Source: LH-M37 sp965602855 (lineage in GTDB: Bacteria; Pseudomonadota; Gammaproteobacteria; SZUA-229). Taken from it: DNA of 64,000 nt. This document shows positions 17,039 to 24,666 of this stretch, in pieces. The translations under genes were made by a program, and so were the position numbers. How positions within the stretch are numbered: the first letter of the stretch is position 1; every line of letters begins with the position of its first letter. Below the pieces are notes generated by a model. The model searched no databases, was not told where the DNA came from, and worked only from the letters and a program-made list of their open reading frames with translations. Location of the stretch: the NCBI GenBank assembly GCA_965602855.1, contig CBFCZV010000004.1, positions 1-64,000 on the forward strand, in the 5' to 3' direction.

Positions 17039-18430
17039 ATGAAAACGATTCCTCACCTATTATCAAATGTTCGACAGGAAGTTAGTGATCATAGCCGTCG
17101 CCTCTATTACTGGTGCCTGACGTCAGGACAAACGAACAAGCTTGTCGATACACCGCTATTGGGAATGGAGGTGATACAGATACGCGATCTGGAGCATGCC
17201 AACGAAATCCTGCGCAGCAATGTGAGCGCGGTAATGTTAGTGCAGTTTCCAAAGTGTGCCGACGACTCTACCCTGGATCTGATCGAACAGTTAATAAGTG
17301 AATGCCAGCACAGTATCTGGATAGCGCTACTGCCCAAACAGTGGTTACATCAGAAACGGTTATGCGGACTCATCACTCACGCCTTCTTCGACTACCATCA
17401 GCTACCCCCTGAGAAAAATCGGCTGCGCATCATTATCGGCCATGCCTTTGGTATGCTTGCACTGAGACATCAGGTCGAAGTACAGGCCAGTCCCAAAGAA
17501 GAACTCGATCAACTAATCGGTAGCAGCCTGCCAATACAGCGGCTGAAAAGATCCATTGCCAAGGTGGCCAATAGCCACAGCGCCGTGCTTCTCACCGGCG
17601 AAAGCGGTACCGGCAAGGAGCTGGTGGCACGGGCCATCCATCGACTATCCCCCCGTCACTCGGCTCCATTCGATGCCATCAACTGTGCGGCGCTGCCAGC
17701 CAACCTGATTCAGGCGGAACTGTTTGGCAGCGAAAAAGGCGCCTATACCGGTGCCCACCAAAGAATGATTGGTCGTTTTGAGGCATGTAACGGCGGCACA
17801 CTGCTCCTTGATGAAATTGGCGACATGCCACCGGAACAACAGGTCAACCTGCTGCGTGTACTGGAGCAAGGCAGCCTGCGTCGTATTGGCGGTGACCGCG
17901 ACATCCCCATCGATGTGCGTATCATCGCTGCGACCCATATTGATCTCGAGCAGAAAATCCAGCAGGGAGAATTTCGTGAAGATCTCTTCTATCGCCTAAA
18001 TGTTGTCAACGTCGAGATACCGCCACTGTCGAAACGTAATGGAGATATCGAGCTACTTGCAAACTACTACTTCCAGCGATTTCACACTAATGGCCAGCCA
18101 GGCCCCAGAGGATTCAGCCGGGAGGCCATTGAGGCGATGCGCCACCACCCGTGGCCGGGTAATGTGCGCGAACTCATTAATCGCGTACAACATGCCGTCA
18201 TCATGGCCGACGGTCCATTGATTCAGCGACAAGACCTGGGCATTGAGCGGCGTGAAACAAAACGCTACCGCATCACCCTGAAAATGGCGCGCCACGAAGC
18301 GGAAATCCATGCCATCAACGATGCACTTCACCTGTGCCATCACAACGTCAGTGAGGCGGCACGCGAACTTGGCATCTCAAGAGTCGCTATCTATCGACTA
18401 ATGGGAAAACACGGTATCGCTCCCCGTTAA
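17039..18430 (+). CDS. Sigma-54-dependent activator, VpsR-like N-terminus
   Basis: A 463-residue enhancer-binding protein that should open promoters held by RpoN. Residues 1-140 look like the VpsR-type receiver-like domain but have no aspartate at the usual phospho-acceptor strand (AVMLVQFPKC), so classical phosphorylation is doubtful. The AAA+ domain has Walker A GESGTGKE (187-194), a sigma-54 contact loop GAYTGA (234-239) and Walker B GTLLLDE (253-259). The C-terminus carries a Fis-type helix-turn-helix (NVSEAARELGISRVAIYRL). The intact GAYTGA loop implies true sigma-54 work, unlike VpsR itself. It converges on the surface-protein gene, and a matching -24/-12 site with paired palindromes lies beyond that gene; it is the obvious candidate regulator. 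Confidence 0.92.
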   Translation: MKTIPHLLSNVRQEVSDHSRRLYYWCLTSGQTNKLVDTPLLGMEVIQIRDLEHANEILRSNVSAVMLVQFPKCADDSTLDLIEQLISECQHSIWIALLPKQWLHQKRLCGLITHAFFDYHQLPPEKNRLRIIIGHAFGMLALRHQVEVQASPKEELDQLIGSSLPIQRLKRSIAKVANSHSAVLLTGESGTGKELVARAIHRLSPRHSAPFDAINCAALPANLIQAELFGSEKGAYTGAHQRMIGRFEACNGGTLLLDEIGDMPPEQQVNLLRVLEQGSLRRIGGDRDIPIDVRIIAATHIDLEQKIQQGEFREDLFYRLNVVNVEIPPLSKRNGDIELLANYYFQRFHTNGQPGPRGFSREAIEAMRHHPWPGNVRELINRVQHAVIMADGPLIQRQDLGIERRETKRYRITLKMARHEAEIHAINDALHLCHHNVSEAARELGISRVAIYRLMGKHGIAPR

Positions 18431-18514
18431 CACTCACCCGATAAATCACTTTCTCTAAATCACCACGCCCAGGCGACTGCAGCATGTTACCGGCAAAGAC
18501 AGTTACTACAATAA

Positions 18515-18545
18515 ACAAAAAAAGAGGCGGTCAATTGACCGCCTC
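18515..18545 (-). terminator. Intrinsic terminator of the surface-protein gene
   Basis: On the minus strand, GAGGCGGTCAA and TTGACCGCCTC form a perfect 11-bp inverted repeat (18524-18545) followed by seven T residues (18523-18517). It lies 14 bases beyond the stop of the surface-protein gene. It may also stop read-through from the convergent activator gene. Confidence 0.88.
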
Positions 18546-18559
18546 CAGGTGAGGATACA

Positions 18560-21500
18560 TTAAGTATTTTCTCTCCTCCTACACCATAGGTAGGCGACAG
18601 CGATCATCACCATCAGTGGCAATAGCGGGTCAAAGCCTGTTCTGCGGCCAATCATGCAGCCACCACCCGAACCTTCTCCAGACTTCGGTCCATTGCCATT
18701 GCCATTGCCGTTACCATTATTGTTAGGCATACACTCCTCCGGACTGGTTGGATCAGTCCACTCAAAGTGTGGATTGGCGTGTTCCGGTGAGATCCCGATC
18801 GGCAGCGGTTCTTCGTCACCGCTGTTGTTGAACTCATCGGCCTGCCCACCCAGGGTGAGAATCTCCGCGATATCATCACCTTCCAGAATGGCTTGCGCAT
18901 CATCCATCCAGGCGGGCTCAGCCGCGCCAAGATAGTTGACGTTGCAGAATGCAGCCAGCACCTGGCGACCGGCCTGCAACTGTGCTTTCACCAGAGGGTC
19001 ACGCTTCTCTTTGCACAGGTCGTGGGCGATATTGGTCTTGATGATGCCAATCGCATTTTCCACGGTGGCCAACTCAACAAAACCCAACACCTCAATCAAA
19101 TCATCATTGGCCTCAAGGCACGCGCCCATCATATCCGGATGGTTGCCCCACCAGCCGATGGTTCGGGTGGCCCCGGTGGTGATCCTGGTAGTGGTGTCGT
19201 CACAGTTGTTGCTCAGGTTCACATCCGGAGTTAAGTTGTTGTCGGGATAGGCACAAGCTTCGTTCACAAGTGGATCGTAGCCGCTATCTACTGCCAAAGC
19301 TCCGTAAACATTAATGGTCGTGCCATTAATCAGGCCGGGTTCGATATCACCCATCTCGCAGGTCAGGTCATGATCACCTGCATCATAGCTGCAGCCGGAA
19401 TCATTACTCCCGTAGACAAAATTTTCAGGCAGAGCGTCGGTAAGCTCAACGTCTATTGCGGTGGTGGTGCCATCGTTCCAGACGAAAATCACATACTCGA
19501 TGTCTGACTCACCCTGCTCGACATCAAGGGCGCTGGTGCCGCTCTTCTCGACGATCACGTCGGCGGTAACCACGGTGACAATGGCGGTATCCGAGTCGCT
19601 CACCGGCGTCCCGGTCAGAGCCCCTTCGCCATCAACAGTGGCCGTATTGCTGACCTCCTCATCGCGGGAATACGGGCCATAGGCTGTTGAATTCCAGACT
19701 TCTCCGGAAGCCAGGGATCCGTACCCAACAGTCACATCCACCAGCGACAGGAGGGCATCGTTGAACTGAACGCTGCTGAGACCCTCGGCCCCCTCATGAT
19801 CGTTGGAAACCGTGAAGCAGTACCAGACATCGGTGCCGGTGTAGACCTCAAGAGAGTCAGCATCGTCGCCGTTGCCGCAGGTTGCATCCAGACTTACTTT
19901 CTTGTCGATGTCTATATCGGGATTGTAGACATCGGCCGCCGCCGTAGCCTGACAGGTTTCATTGTTCTCAAACCCGTCGCTGCCCGCAGCCTTCAGGATA
20001 CGATCCACGGAGTCTGTTAGGGTCTCCGGCAAACTGGCCGTGGCACAGGTTCCAGGCTCGATCGTAAATGGCCCCGAAGTGATTGCCGGATCCAGCGGAT
20101 CTTCGTTACCATCCAGCAGTTCTACGCCGGTGGCACCAATAGTCAGACTGGAGTTGGCGTTTCCGGGCCAACAAATTTCGGCGCACCAGGTTACCGATGT
20201 CTCTTCAATAACATCGATAGTATTACTGAGACCCGGACAGGCTCCGGTAGTGACGGTGGCAGTGACCGTGCAATCGGCCTGATCCACTACCTCAACTTGG
20301 GCCGTATCCGAGACCGGTTCGGCTGGGTCGTCGGCATCGGCGGTTGCAGTGTTAGTCGCCAAAGTACCGGTTGGTTCATTGATCGCAACCAGCGCCTCAC
20401 CGAAGGTCTGGCCATCAACATCGAGATCATTCAATGTTCCCACACCATCGAGCGTGGCAATATTGCCACCGGAGAGTGCCACGCTAAAAGGAGCTGAGAG
20501 TCCAGCAGCATCATCTTCCAAGGCCAGGTTGTAGGCCGCCGCATCACCGGTGTTTTTGACCCGGTAGCAGTATTTAACGGTGTCACCGGAGGCGATCTCC
20601 AGCAATTCATTGGTGCTTGATTCGTCAAAGTTCACCGTGCCACAATCTCCCCCTTCGACAATGACCTTCTTCTCGACCACCAGCAGGGGTTCGCCGGTAA
20701 AAATATTATGGAAGGTACATTTGGCGATAGCTCCCTCATCCAGGTTAAGACTGGCCCCCATACCGCCATTTATAGGAGTATGGGCCTGAACCACCGGCGG
20801 CTCCTGACTAAGGTCCATGCAAGTAATACTATCAAGATCCCATAATGAACCTGGGTCCGATTCTGTAACATTGATGATTGTGGATGCACCAATAACCAGG
20901 GTATTAGTACTGTTCTTTTGCAAAGAGAAGGCATCGTCAGGTGATACCAGGTTGGTCGTGAAATCAAACCAATCAGAGGTATCCCGGTCCGTTGTCTTCT
21001 CTATCGTCAGGGAAATAGGAAAAAAGACCGCTGATGCAGATAATTGCAGGTCACGGTTGCCGCTGGCGACGATGTCGTCACCATCATCATGATCGACCAC
21101 GGTCAACAGCCGCATGTGATAAGGTGAACCGGAAATGTTGATGGCGGAGTCGGCGTCACCCCAGTCCTGGCGCGTAGAGATGTGCCCTCCCCAGGCCATC
21201 AGAACATCCGCTGCATTAGCGGTGAAGGTAATGCTAGTACTGATCTTGGTGGAGGAAAGGTAATCAAATGAAATCGGATCGTAGCTATACGGTCCTACAG
21301 CAGTGATATCTCCATTCCACATTCTGAAATAATGCGGGGTCTCCTGAGCAATGTCGTCACCGTTCGGATATCCTCCATCATCAATTTGATCCCGGCCCTT
21401 TTCAACCTCTGCATCCACCGGTATCAACCAAGTGTCGTCAGGGATGTCCTTATCGCACCCGCCGCTGATCGTCAGATCCTGACAGGGATCGGCATTGTCG

Positions 21501-21859
21501 ATCGTCCGATTTACTGTGGTGATATAATCCAAGGCGTTCTTGTCTCCCTGGGTACCGTCCCATTCAATGGTGGCCGTATAACTATGTCCAACTGTCAGCC
21601 CTTTTAAATGGAGCCGGTAGGCAACAACATCCCCTTCGAAATAAAACGCCTTCTGTTCATTGATGTTACCGTTTATCCAGCTTTCACAGGTATCGTGATC
21701 ACCCATGCCCGCCTTGTAATTGGCACACTGATAAATTTTCGTTTGCACCGCCGCCGCACTTATTCCCGGTAAGATAAACAGGAATAGTGCCAGCCCTAAA
21801 AACGTTTTCATTCTCCACCGGCGATAAGTTGTTTTGTGTAGTAAATTACGCGAAATCAT
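18560..21859 (-). CDS. DUF11-type surface protein with JDVT-CTERM-like sorting tail
   Basis: Large secreted protein of 1099 residues. I start it at ATG 21859 because AAGGAG stands 6 bases upstream; the open frame runs 10 codons further. A basic region and hydrophobic core ending GISAAA form the signal peptide. The mature part holds at least three beta-rich DUF11-like modules (VEKKV..GDTVKYCYRVKNTG; DIDKKV..VWYCFTVSNDHEG; VIVEKSG..IEYVIFVWNDG), many cysteine pairs, and a TRTIGWWGNHP motif like the GFWKNHP segment of other surface proteins. A Gly/Asn repeat precedes the tail GGGCMIG, then FDPLLPLMVMIAVAYLW and CRRRENT. This Cys, hydrophobic helix and basic-end layout matches the JDVT-CTERM sorting signal. 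The gene for its likely processing protease is divergent next door. Confidence 0.9.
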   Translation of the reverse strand: MISRNLLHKTTYRRWRMKTFLGLALFLFILPGISAAAVQTKIYQCANYKAGMGDHDTCESWINGNINEQKAFYFEGDVVAYRLHLKGLTVGHSYTATIEWDGTQGDKNALDYITTVNRTIDNADPCQDLTISGGCDKDIPDDTWLIPVDAEVEKGRDQIDDGGYPNGDDIAQETPHYFRMWNGDITAVGPYSYDPISFDYLSSTKISTSITFTANAADVLMAWGGHISTRQDWGDADSAINISGSPYHMRLLTVVDHDDGDDIVASGNRDLQLSASAVFFPISLTIEKTTDRDTSDWFDFTTNLVSPDDAFSLQKNSTNTLVIGASTIINVTESDPGSLWDLDSITCMDLSQEPPVVQAHTPINGGMGASLNLDEGAIAKCTFHNIFTGEPLLVVEKKVIVEGGDCGTVNFDESSTNELLEIASGDTVKYCYRVKNTGDAAAYNLALEDDAAGLSAPFSVALSGGNIATLDGVGTLNDLDVDGQTFGEALVAINEPTGTLATNTATADADDPAEPVSDTAQVEVVDQADCTVTATVTTGACPGLSNTIDVIEETSVTWCAEICWPGNANSSLTIGATGVELLDGNEDPLDPAITSGPFTIEPGTCATASLPETLTDSVDRILKAAGSDGFENNETCQATAAADVYNPDIDIDKKVSLDATCGNGDDADSLEVYTGTDVWYCFTVSNDHEGAEGLSSVQFNDALLSLVDVTVGYGSLASGEVWNSTAYGPYSRDEEVSNTATVDGEGALTGTPVSDSDTAIVTVVTADVIVEKSGTSALDVEQGESDIEYVIFVWNDGTTTAIDVELTDALPENFVYGSNDSGCSYDAGDHDLTCEMGDIEPGLINGTTINVYGALAVDSGYDPLVNEACAYPDNNLTPDVNLSNNCDDTTTRITTGATRTIGWWGNHPDMMGACLEANDDLIEVLGFVELATVENAIGIIKTNIAHDLCKEKRDPLVKAQLQAGRQVLAAFCNVNYLGAAEPAWMDDAQAILEGDDIAEILTLGGQADEFNNSGDEEPLPIGISPEHANPHFEWTDPTSPEECMPNNNGNGNGNGNGPKSGEGSGGGCMIGRRTGFDPLLPLMVMIAVAYLWCRRRENT
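18690..18719. repeat. Hexanucleotide repeat encoding the Gly-Asn linker
   Basis: CCATTG occurs three times in tandem (18690-18707), followed by the variants CCGTTA and CCATTA. On the coding strand this gives the NGNGNGNG linker just before the sorting tail. Tandem hexamers keep the frame when copies are gained or lost, so the linker length may vary between strains. Confidence 0.75.
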
Positions 21860-21912
21860 GACGTTCTCCTTCATAGTGTGATTGCACAATCAATAGAATA
21901 CGCAAGATATAA

Positions 21913-21928
21913 AGCAAATTACTTACCA
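21913..21928 (-). promoter_or_regulatory. Sigma-54 (-24/-12) promoter for the surface-protein gene
   Basis: Read on the minus strand: TGGTAAG-TAAT-TTGCT. The GG and GC dinucleotides are exactly 10 bases apart, as sigma-54 needs, and 11 of the 12 most conserved-type positions of TGGCACG-N4-TTGCW apart from the CAC part agree in layout. Transcription would begin near 21901, leaving a leader of about 40 bases before the ATG at 21859. The neighbouring activator has an intact sigma-54 contact loop. Confidence 0.75.
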
Positions 21929-21992
21929 ACTCCCTAACCCCTTGTTTTATCGACAAATAATATAAATAGATTGATGAGGAAAGCGGCACGAC

Positions 21993-22010
21993 TGTTTCAT
22001 AAATGAAACA
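21993..22010. promoter_or_regulatory. Palindromic operator 1 (TGTTTC-N6-GAAACA)
   Basis: TGTTTCATAAATGAAACA is perfectly symmetric in its arms, and the symmetry extends to 21991-22012 (10-bp arms, 2-base centre). It lies 65-82 bases upstream of the -24 element of the surface-protein promoter, the usual range for an enhancer site of a sigma-54 activator. It shares the pattern TGTWTC-N6-GAWACA with a second site 78 bases away. Confidence 0.75.
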
Positions 22011-22070
22011 GTAATAGGCCGCCAATACGTGTAAGCAAAGAGAAAACAAGGCGTTGAGAAAAAATCGACA

Positions 22071-22088
22071 TGTATCGTTTTTGATACA
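22071..22088. promoter_or_regulatory. Palindromic operator 2 (TGTATC-N6-GATACA)
   Basis: TGTATCGTTTTTGATACA has the same arm length and 6-base spacer as operator 1, differing by one symmetric A/T change in each arm. The centres of the two sites are 78 bases apart, about 7.5 helical turns. It ends 5 bases before the first possible ATG of the protease gene, so binding could also control that gene. Confidence 0.7.
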
Positions 22089-22093
22089 CATCT

Positions 22094-22663
22094 ATGCCTA
22101 CAGAAAAAACACCGCTACAGGACTATACGACCTATACTTTGCAGGACGTTACATCCGAATCATGCATCCAGCCACGCACATATATGGATACAATTTTCAG
22201 AAAAATAGACCATCGACCATCCGTGATATCAGTCCTGCATGGCCTAAGTCGAGACCCGCAATATTATCTCGCAATTATTATTGGCGTAGTTGTCGTTTGG
22301 GGGCTCGGTCATGTTTTGCAGTCGTCGGTCATCTCGGCACAGCTACAACCGTGGATATTATTCCAGTTCATACTGCTCTTCCCATTACTGGAGGAATTGC
22401 TCTTTCGTGGATTGCTACAAGGCAGCATAGCCAGACGTCTGCCGGGAAAATCAGGCCCATTGAGCAGAGCCAACATTAGTACCAGCGTCCTGTTTGTGCT
22501 TGCCCATCTGATCAATAAACCGCCGCTCCTGGCGGTCGCTGTTTTTATTCCATCACTGGTATTTGGATACTTTCGAGATCGCTACAACCACTTACTGCCA
22601 TCATCCCTGTTACATATCATTTATAACGGCACTTACTATCTATTGTTTATTTTAAATAAATAG
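22094..22663 (+). CDS. CAAX-type intramembrane protease (MrtJ-like, JDVT-CTERM system)
   Basis: A membrane protease of 189 residues with the three motifs of the glutamic CAAX/CPBP family: E100-E101-x3-R105 in PLLEELLFRG, H138 in FVLAHLINKP and H174-x3-N178 in LLHIIYNGTYY. It has four or five helices. It is divergent from the gene for the GGGC-tailed surface protein, the pairing known for the MrtJ protease and its JDVT-CTERM substrate, so it probably cuts the tail, perhaps allowing lipid attachment at the Cys (inference). The first ATG has no ribosome site, and operator 2 lies right before it. A later ATG at 22184 (residue 31) would give 159 residues and still keep all motifs. Confidence 0.85.
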   Translation: MPTEKTPLQDYTTYTLQDVTSESCIQPRTYMDTIFRKIDHRPSVISVLHGLSRDPQYYLAIIIGVVVVWGLGHVLQSSVISAQLQPWILFQFILLFPLLEELLFRGLLQGSIARRLPGKSGPLSRANISTSVLFVLAHLINKPPLLAVAVFIPSLVFGYFRDRYNHLLPSSLLHIIYNGTYYLLFILNK

Positions 22664-23089
22664 TATTGTTGGCTCGATAATCCTCAATACCAAGTCACAA
22701 AAACAAATGCAGGCACATGCATTATCGAGTTGAAACCAAAAGCGATTGGATAATAAAAGCGTCAACAAAAATTAGCACAATTTTAAAATGCTATTTTTAC
22801 GCGCTTCGCCGGTCAGGCAAAATTGCACAGGTGACGCATATAGTTTTTTATATGACAACATGAAAATTTAATGCAGTGGTTTTGTTGTGGCTTACCGCGT
22901 TTTTTCATTCGGTGCGATGCTCTGCGTTTATGGCATCCTACAGCGCTGCGCAGGAATTTATTACCAGAATTTACATTGGGTTTATTTAAAAATGAAAAGC
23001 GTACACTTTGTTTTTGCCTAGAGCATATTAATTAGGTGAGTGTCATTTACATAGCTTCAGCTCGAAGCTAATCAGTAAAGGAGACGAAA
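22664..23089. other. Intergenic region between protease and nitrilase genes
   Basis: No credible gene is seen in these 426 bases. It holds a 9-bp inverted repeat CTCGATAAT (22673-22681) / ATTATCGAG (22721-22729) just after the protease stop, one copy of a dispersed 50-base repeat (22902-22951), and a small inverted repeat TAGCTTC / GAAGCTA (23052-23070) just before the nitrilase ribosome site. Promoter elements for the nitrilase should be here, but no clear -35/-10 pair was recognised. Confidence 0.6.
22902..22951. repeat. Dispersed intergenic repeat, copy A
   Basis: A 50-base segment with the core ATGCTCTGCGTTTAT. It matches copy B at 24611-24660 at 42 of 50 positions without gaps. Such GGTGCAATGC...GCACCCTAC segments are common intergenic repeats in gammaproteobacteria. 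Confidence 0.7.
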
Positions 23090-24028
23090 ATGACTCAGAT
23101 AGCTGTCATTCAAAAAGCCCCCGTTTTTCTGGATAAACAAAAAACCATCGAACTGGCTGTCACTACAGTCGAAGAAGCTGCCAGCAATGGTGCAAAGCTG
23201 GTTGTATTTACCGAAGCATTTATCCCCGGCTACCCATCATGGATCTGGCGATTAAGACCCGGCGGTGACTGGAATCTGTGCGAAGAATTACATGCGCGAT
23301 TATTAAAAAATTCCGTCAACATGAATTCTGATGATTTGCAGCCACTCTATGATGCGGCTAAAAAGCATAAAGTCAGCATCGTTTGTGGTATCGAAGAAAG
23401 AGATGATGAACTCAGTCAGACAACACTTTACAACACCGTCATCATTATCGGCGAGCATGGCGCGATATTGAACAAACACCGTAAATTAATGCCCAGCAAT
23501 CCAGAACGAATGGTCTGGGGATTTGGTGACGCCAGCGGTTTAAAAGTCGTTGAAACTAATGCCGGTCGAGTTGGCGCACTACTCTGCTGGGAAAACTTTA
23601 TGCCACTGGCGAGATACGCCCTGTACGCACAGGGCATAGAAATATACATCGCCCCCACTTACGACAGCGGCGAAGGTTGGATTGGTAGCCTGCAACACAT
23701 CGCGCGTGAAGGCTGCTCCTGGGTCGTCGGTTGTGGCAACCTGATGCAGGGCAGCGACTTCCCCAATGACTTCCCTGAAAAAATAACACTCTATCCTGAT
23801 GCCAATGAATGGGTAAATCCTGGTGACTCCATCATCATTGCACCGGGTGGTGAAATTGTTGCAGGCCCAATGCGAGAAGAGTCCGGCATATTATATTGTG
23901 AAATTGATTTGGAAAAAGTTACCAATGCACGCAGAGCTCTGGACGTTGCGGGTCACTATTCACGGCCAGATATTTTTTGCCTTCACGTCAATACCAAACC
24001 GCAAAGCCCCATCGTATTTGATGACTAA
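23090..24028 (+). CDS. Nitrilase / carbon-nitrogen hydrolase
   Basis: A 312-residue enzyme of the nitrilase branch, which converts nitriles to carboxylic acids and ammonia, or cyanide to formate. The catalytic triad is visible: Glu42 in VVFTEAFIPGYP, Lys132 in HRKLMPS and Cys166 in ALLCWENFMP. The CWEN form around the Cys is typical of true nitrilases rather than amidases. A strong AAAGGAGA ribosome site precedes the ATG, with a small inverted repeat ahead of it. A GFA-fold gene follows after about 70 bases on the same strand. The physiological nitrile is unknown. Confidence 0.93.
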   Translation: MTQIAVIQKAPVFLDKQKTIELAVTTVEEAASNGAKLVVFTEAFIPGYPSWIWRLRPGGDWNLCEELHARLLKNSVNMNSDDLQPLYDAAKKHKVSIVCGIEERDDELSQTTLYNTVIIIGEHGAILNKHRKLMPSNPERMVWGFGDASGLKVVETNAGRVGALLCWENFMPLARYALYAQGIEIYIAPTYDSGEGWIGSLQHIAREGCSWVVGCGNLMQGSDFPNDFPEKITLYPDANEWVNPGDSIIIAPGGEIVAGPMREESGILYCEIDLEKVTNARRALDVAGHYSRPDIFCLHVNTKPQSPIVFDD

Positions 24029-24095
24029 ATCAATCATTAAAAGTCACAGCAACCCATCGAATCGCTCTGGGTAAATAATAATCAGGAGAAATGCC

Positions 24096-24551
24096 ATGAA
24101 CGAAAAAACAAATCATATAGGCAGCTGTTTTTGTGGTGATGTTGAGTTCACCTTAAGCGGCGAACCAGAAGCCATGGCCTACTGTCACTGCGACTCATGC
24201 AGACATTGGTCAGCAGGACCAGTTAGCGCCTTTACCCTGTGGAAACCCGACAGCATCAAACTCATCTCAGGCATGGATAACATTGATGCCTTTGACAAAA
24301 ACCCGGGCACAAACGACGAAAGTCTTAAAAGTATTAGAAAGCGGTGCAAAACCTGTGGCGGCCACCTCTACACTGAACACCCGGGCATGGGACTGATTGA
24401 TGTACCCTCAGCCGTCATTAAAAACTTCGCTTTCAAACCCGCCTTCCACGTTCACTATCAGGAGACCGTACAACCTATGCGCGATGGGCTGCCCAAGTTC
24501 AAAGACCTGCCAGCAGAGGCAGGAGGATCAGGTGAAGAGTTAGCTGAGTAG
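24096..24551 (+). CDS. GFA-family zinc protein
   Basis: A 151-residue protein of the GFA (glutathione-dependent formaldehyde-activating / CENP-V) fold. Zinc-binding cysteines appear as GSCFCGDVEFTL near residues 10-15, YCHCDSCRHW near 41-49 and RCKTCGGHLY near 99-104. AGGAG lies upstream of the ATG. The family name is historical, and many members have other or unknown roles. It sits behind a nitrilase and 2 kb before frmA-frmB, so a link to C1 or cyanide detoxification is possible but not shown. Confidence 0.9.
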   Translation: MNEKTNHIGSCFCGDVEFTLSGEPEAMAYCHCDSCRHWSAGPVSAFTLWKPDSIKLISGMDNIDAFDKNPGTNDESLKSIRKRCKTCGGHLYTEHPGMGLIDVPSAVIKNFAFKPAFHVHYQETVQPMRDGLPKFKDLPAEAGGSGEELAE

Positions 24552-24610
24552 AGAAAATATTAACTTGCCATGATATAAAAAATAGCTCTCTGCCACGGGG
24601 TTTTCGATAT

Positions 24611-24660
24611 TTTTCATACGGTGTAATGCTCTGCGTTTATTGCACCCTACCGCGTTGTGC
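24611..24660. repeat. Dispersed intergenic repeat, copy B
   Basis: Fifty bases aligned without gaps to copy A at 22902-22951, with 8 differences. It fills most of the space between the GFA gene and the end of the aminotransferase gene. Confidence 0.7.
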
Positions 24661-24666
24661 CGATAG

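Noticed and set aside
18690..18725. CRISPR-like tandem repeat
   Set aside because: It is a 6-base coding repeat without spacers.
18652..18930. Overlapping open frames on both strands within the surface-protein gene (also at 18654-20789)
   Set aside because: They are shadows of a long GC-rich coding sequence with a signal peptide, known modules and a sorting tail.
21984..21999. Second sigma-54 promoter on the plus strand for the protease gene (CGGCACG-ACTG-TTTCA)
   Set aside because: The -24 half looks good but the -12 half lacks the GC pair that sigma-54 needs, and it overlaps operator 1.
21991..22012. Possible parS site (TGTTTC...GAAACA)
   Set aside because: The arms match the parS half-sites, but the centre is ATAAAT, two bases longer than ACGT in parS, and a second copy with changed arms lies nearby beside a sigma-54 promoter, so an activator site is the better reading.
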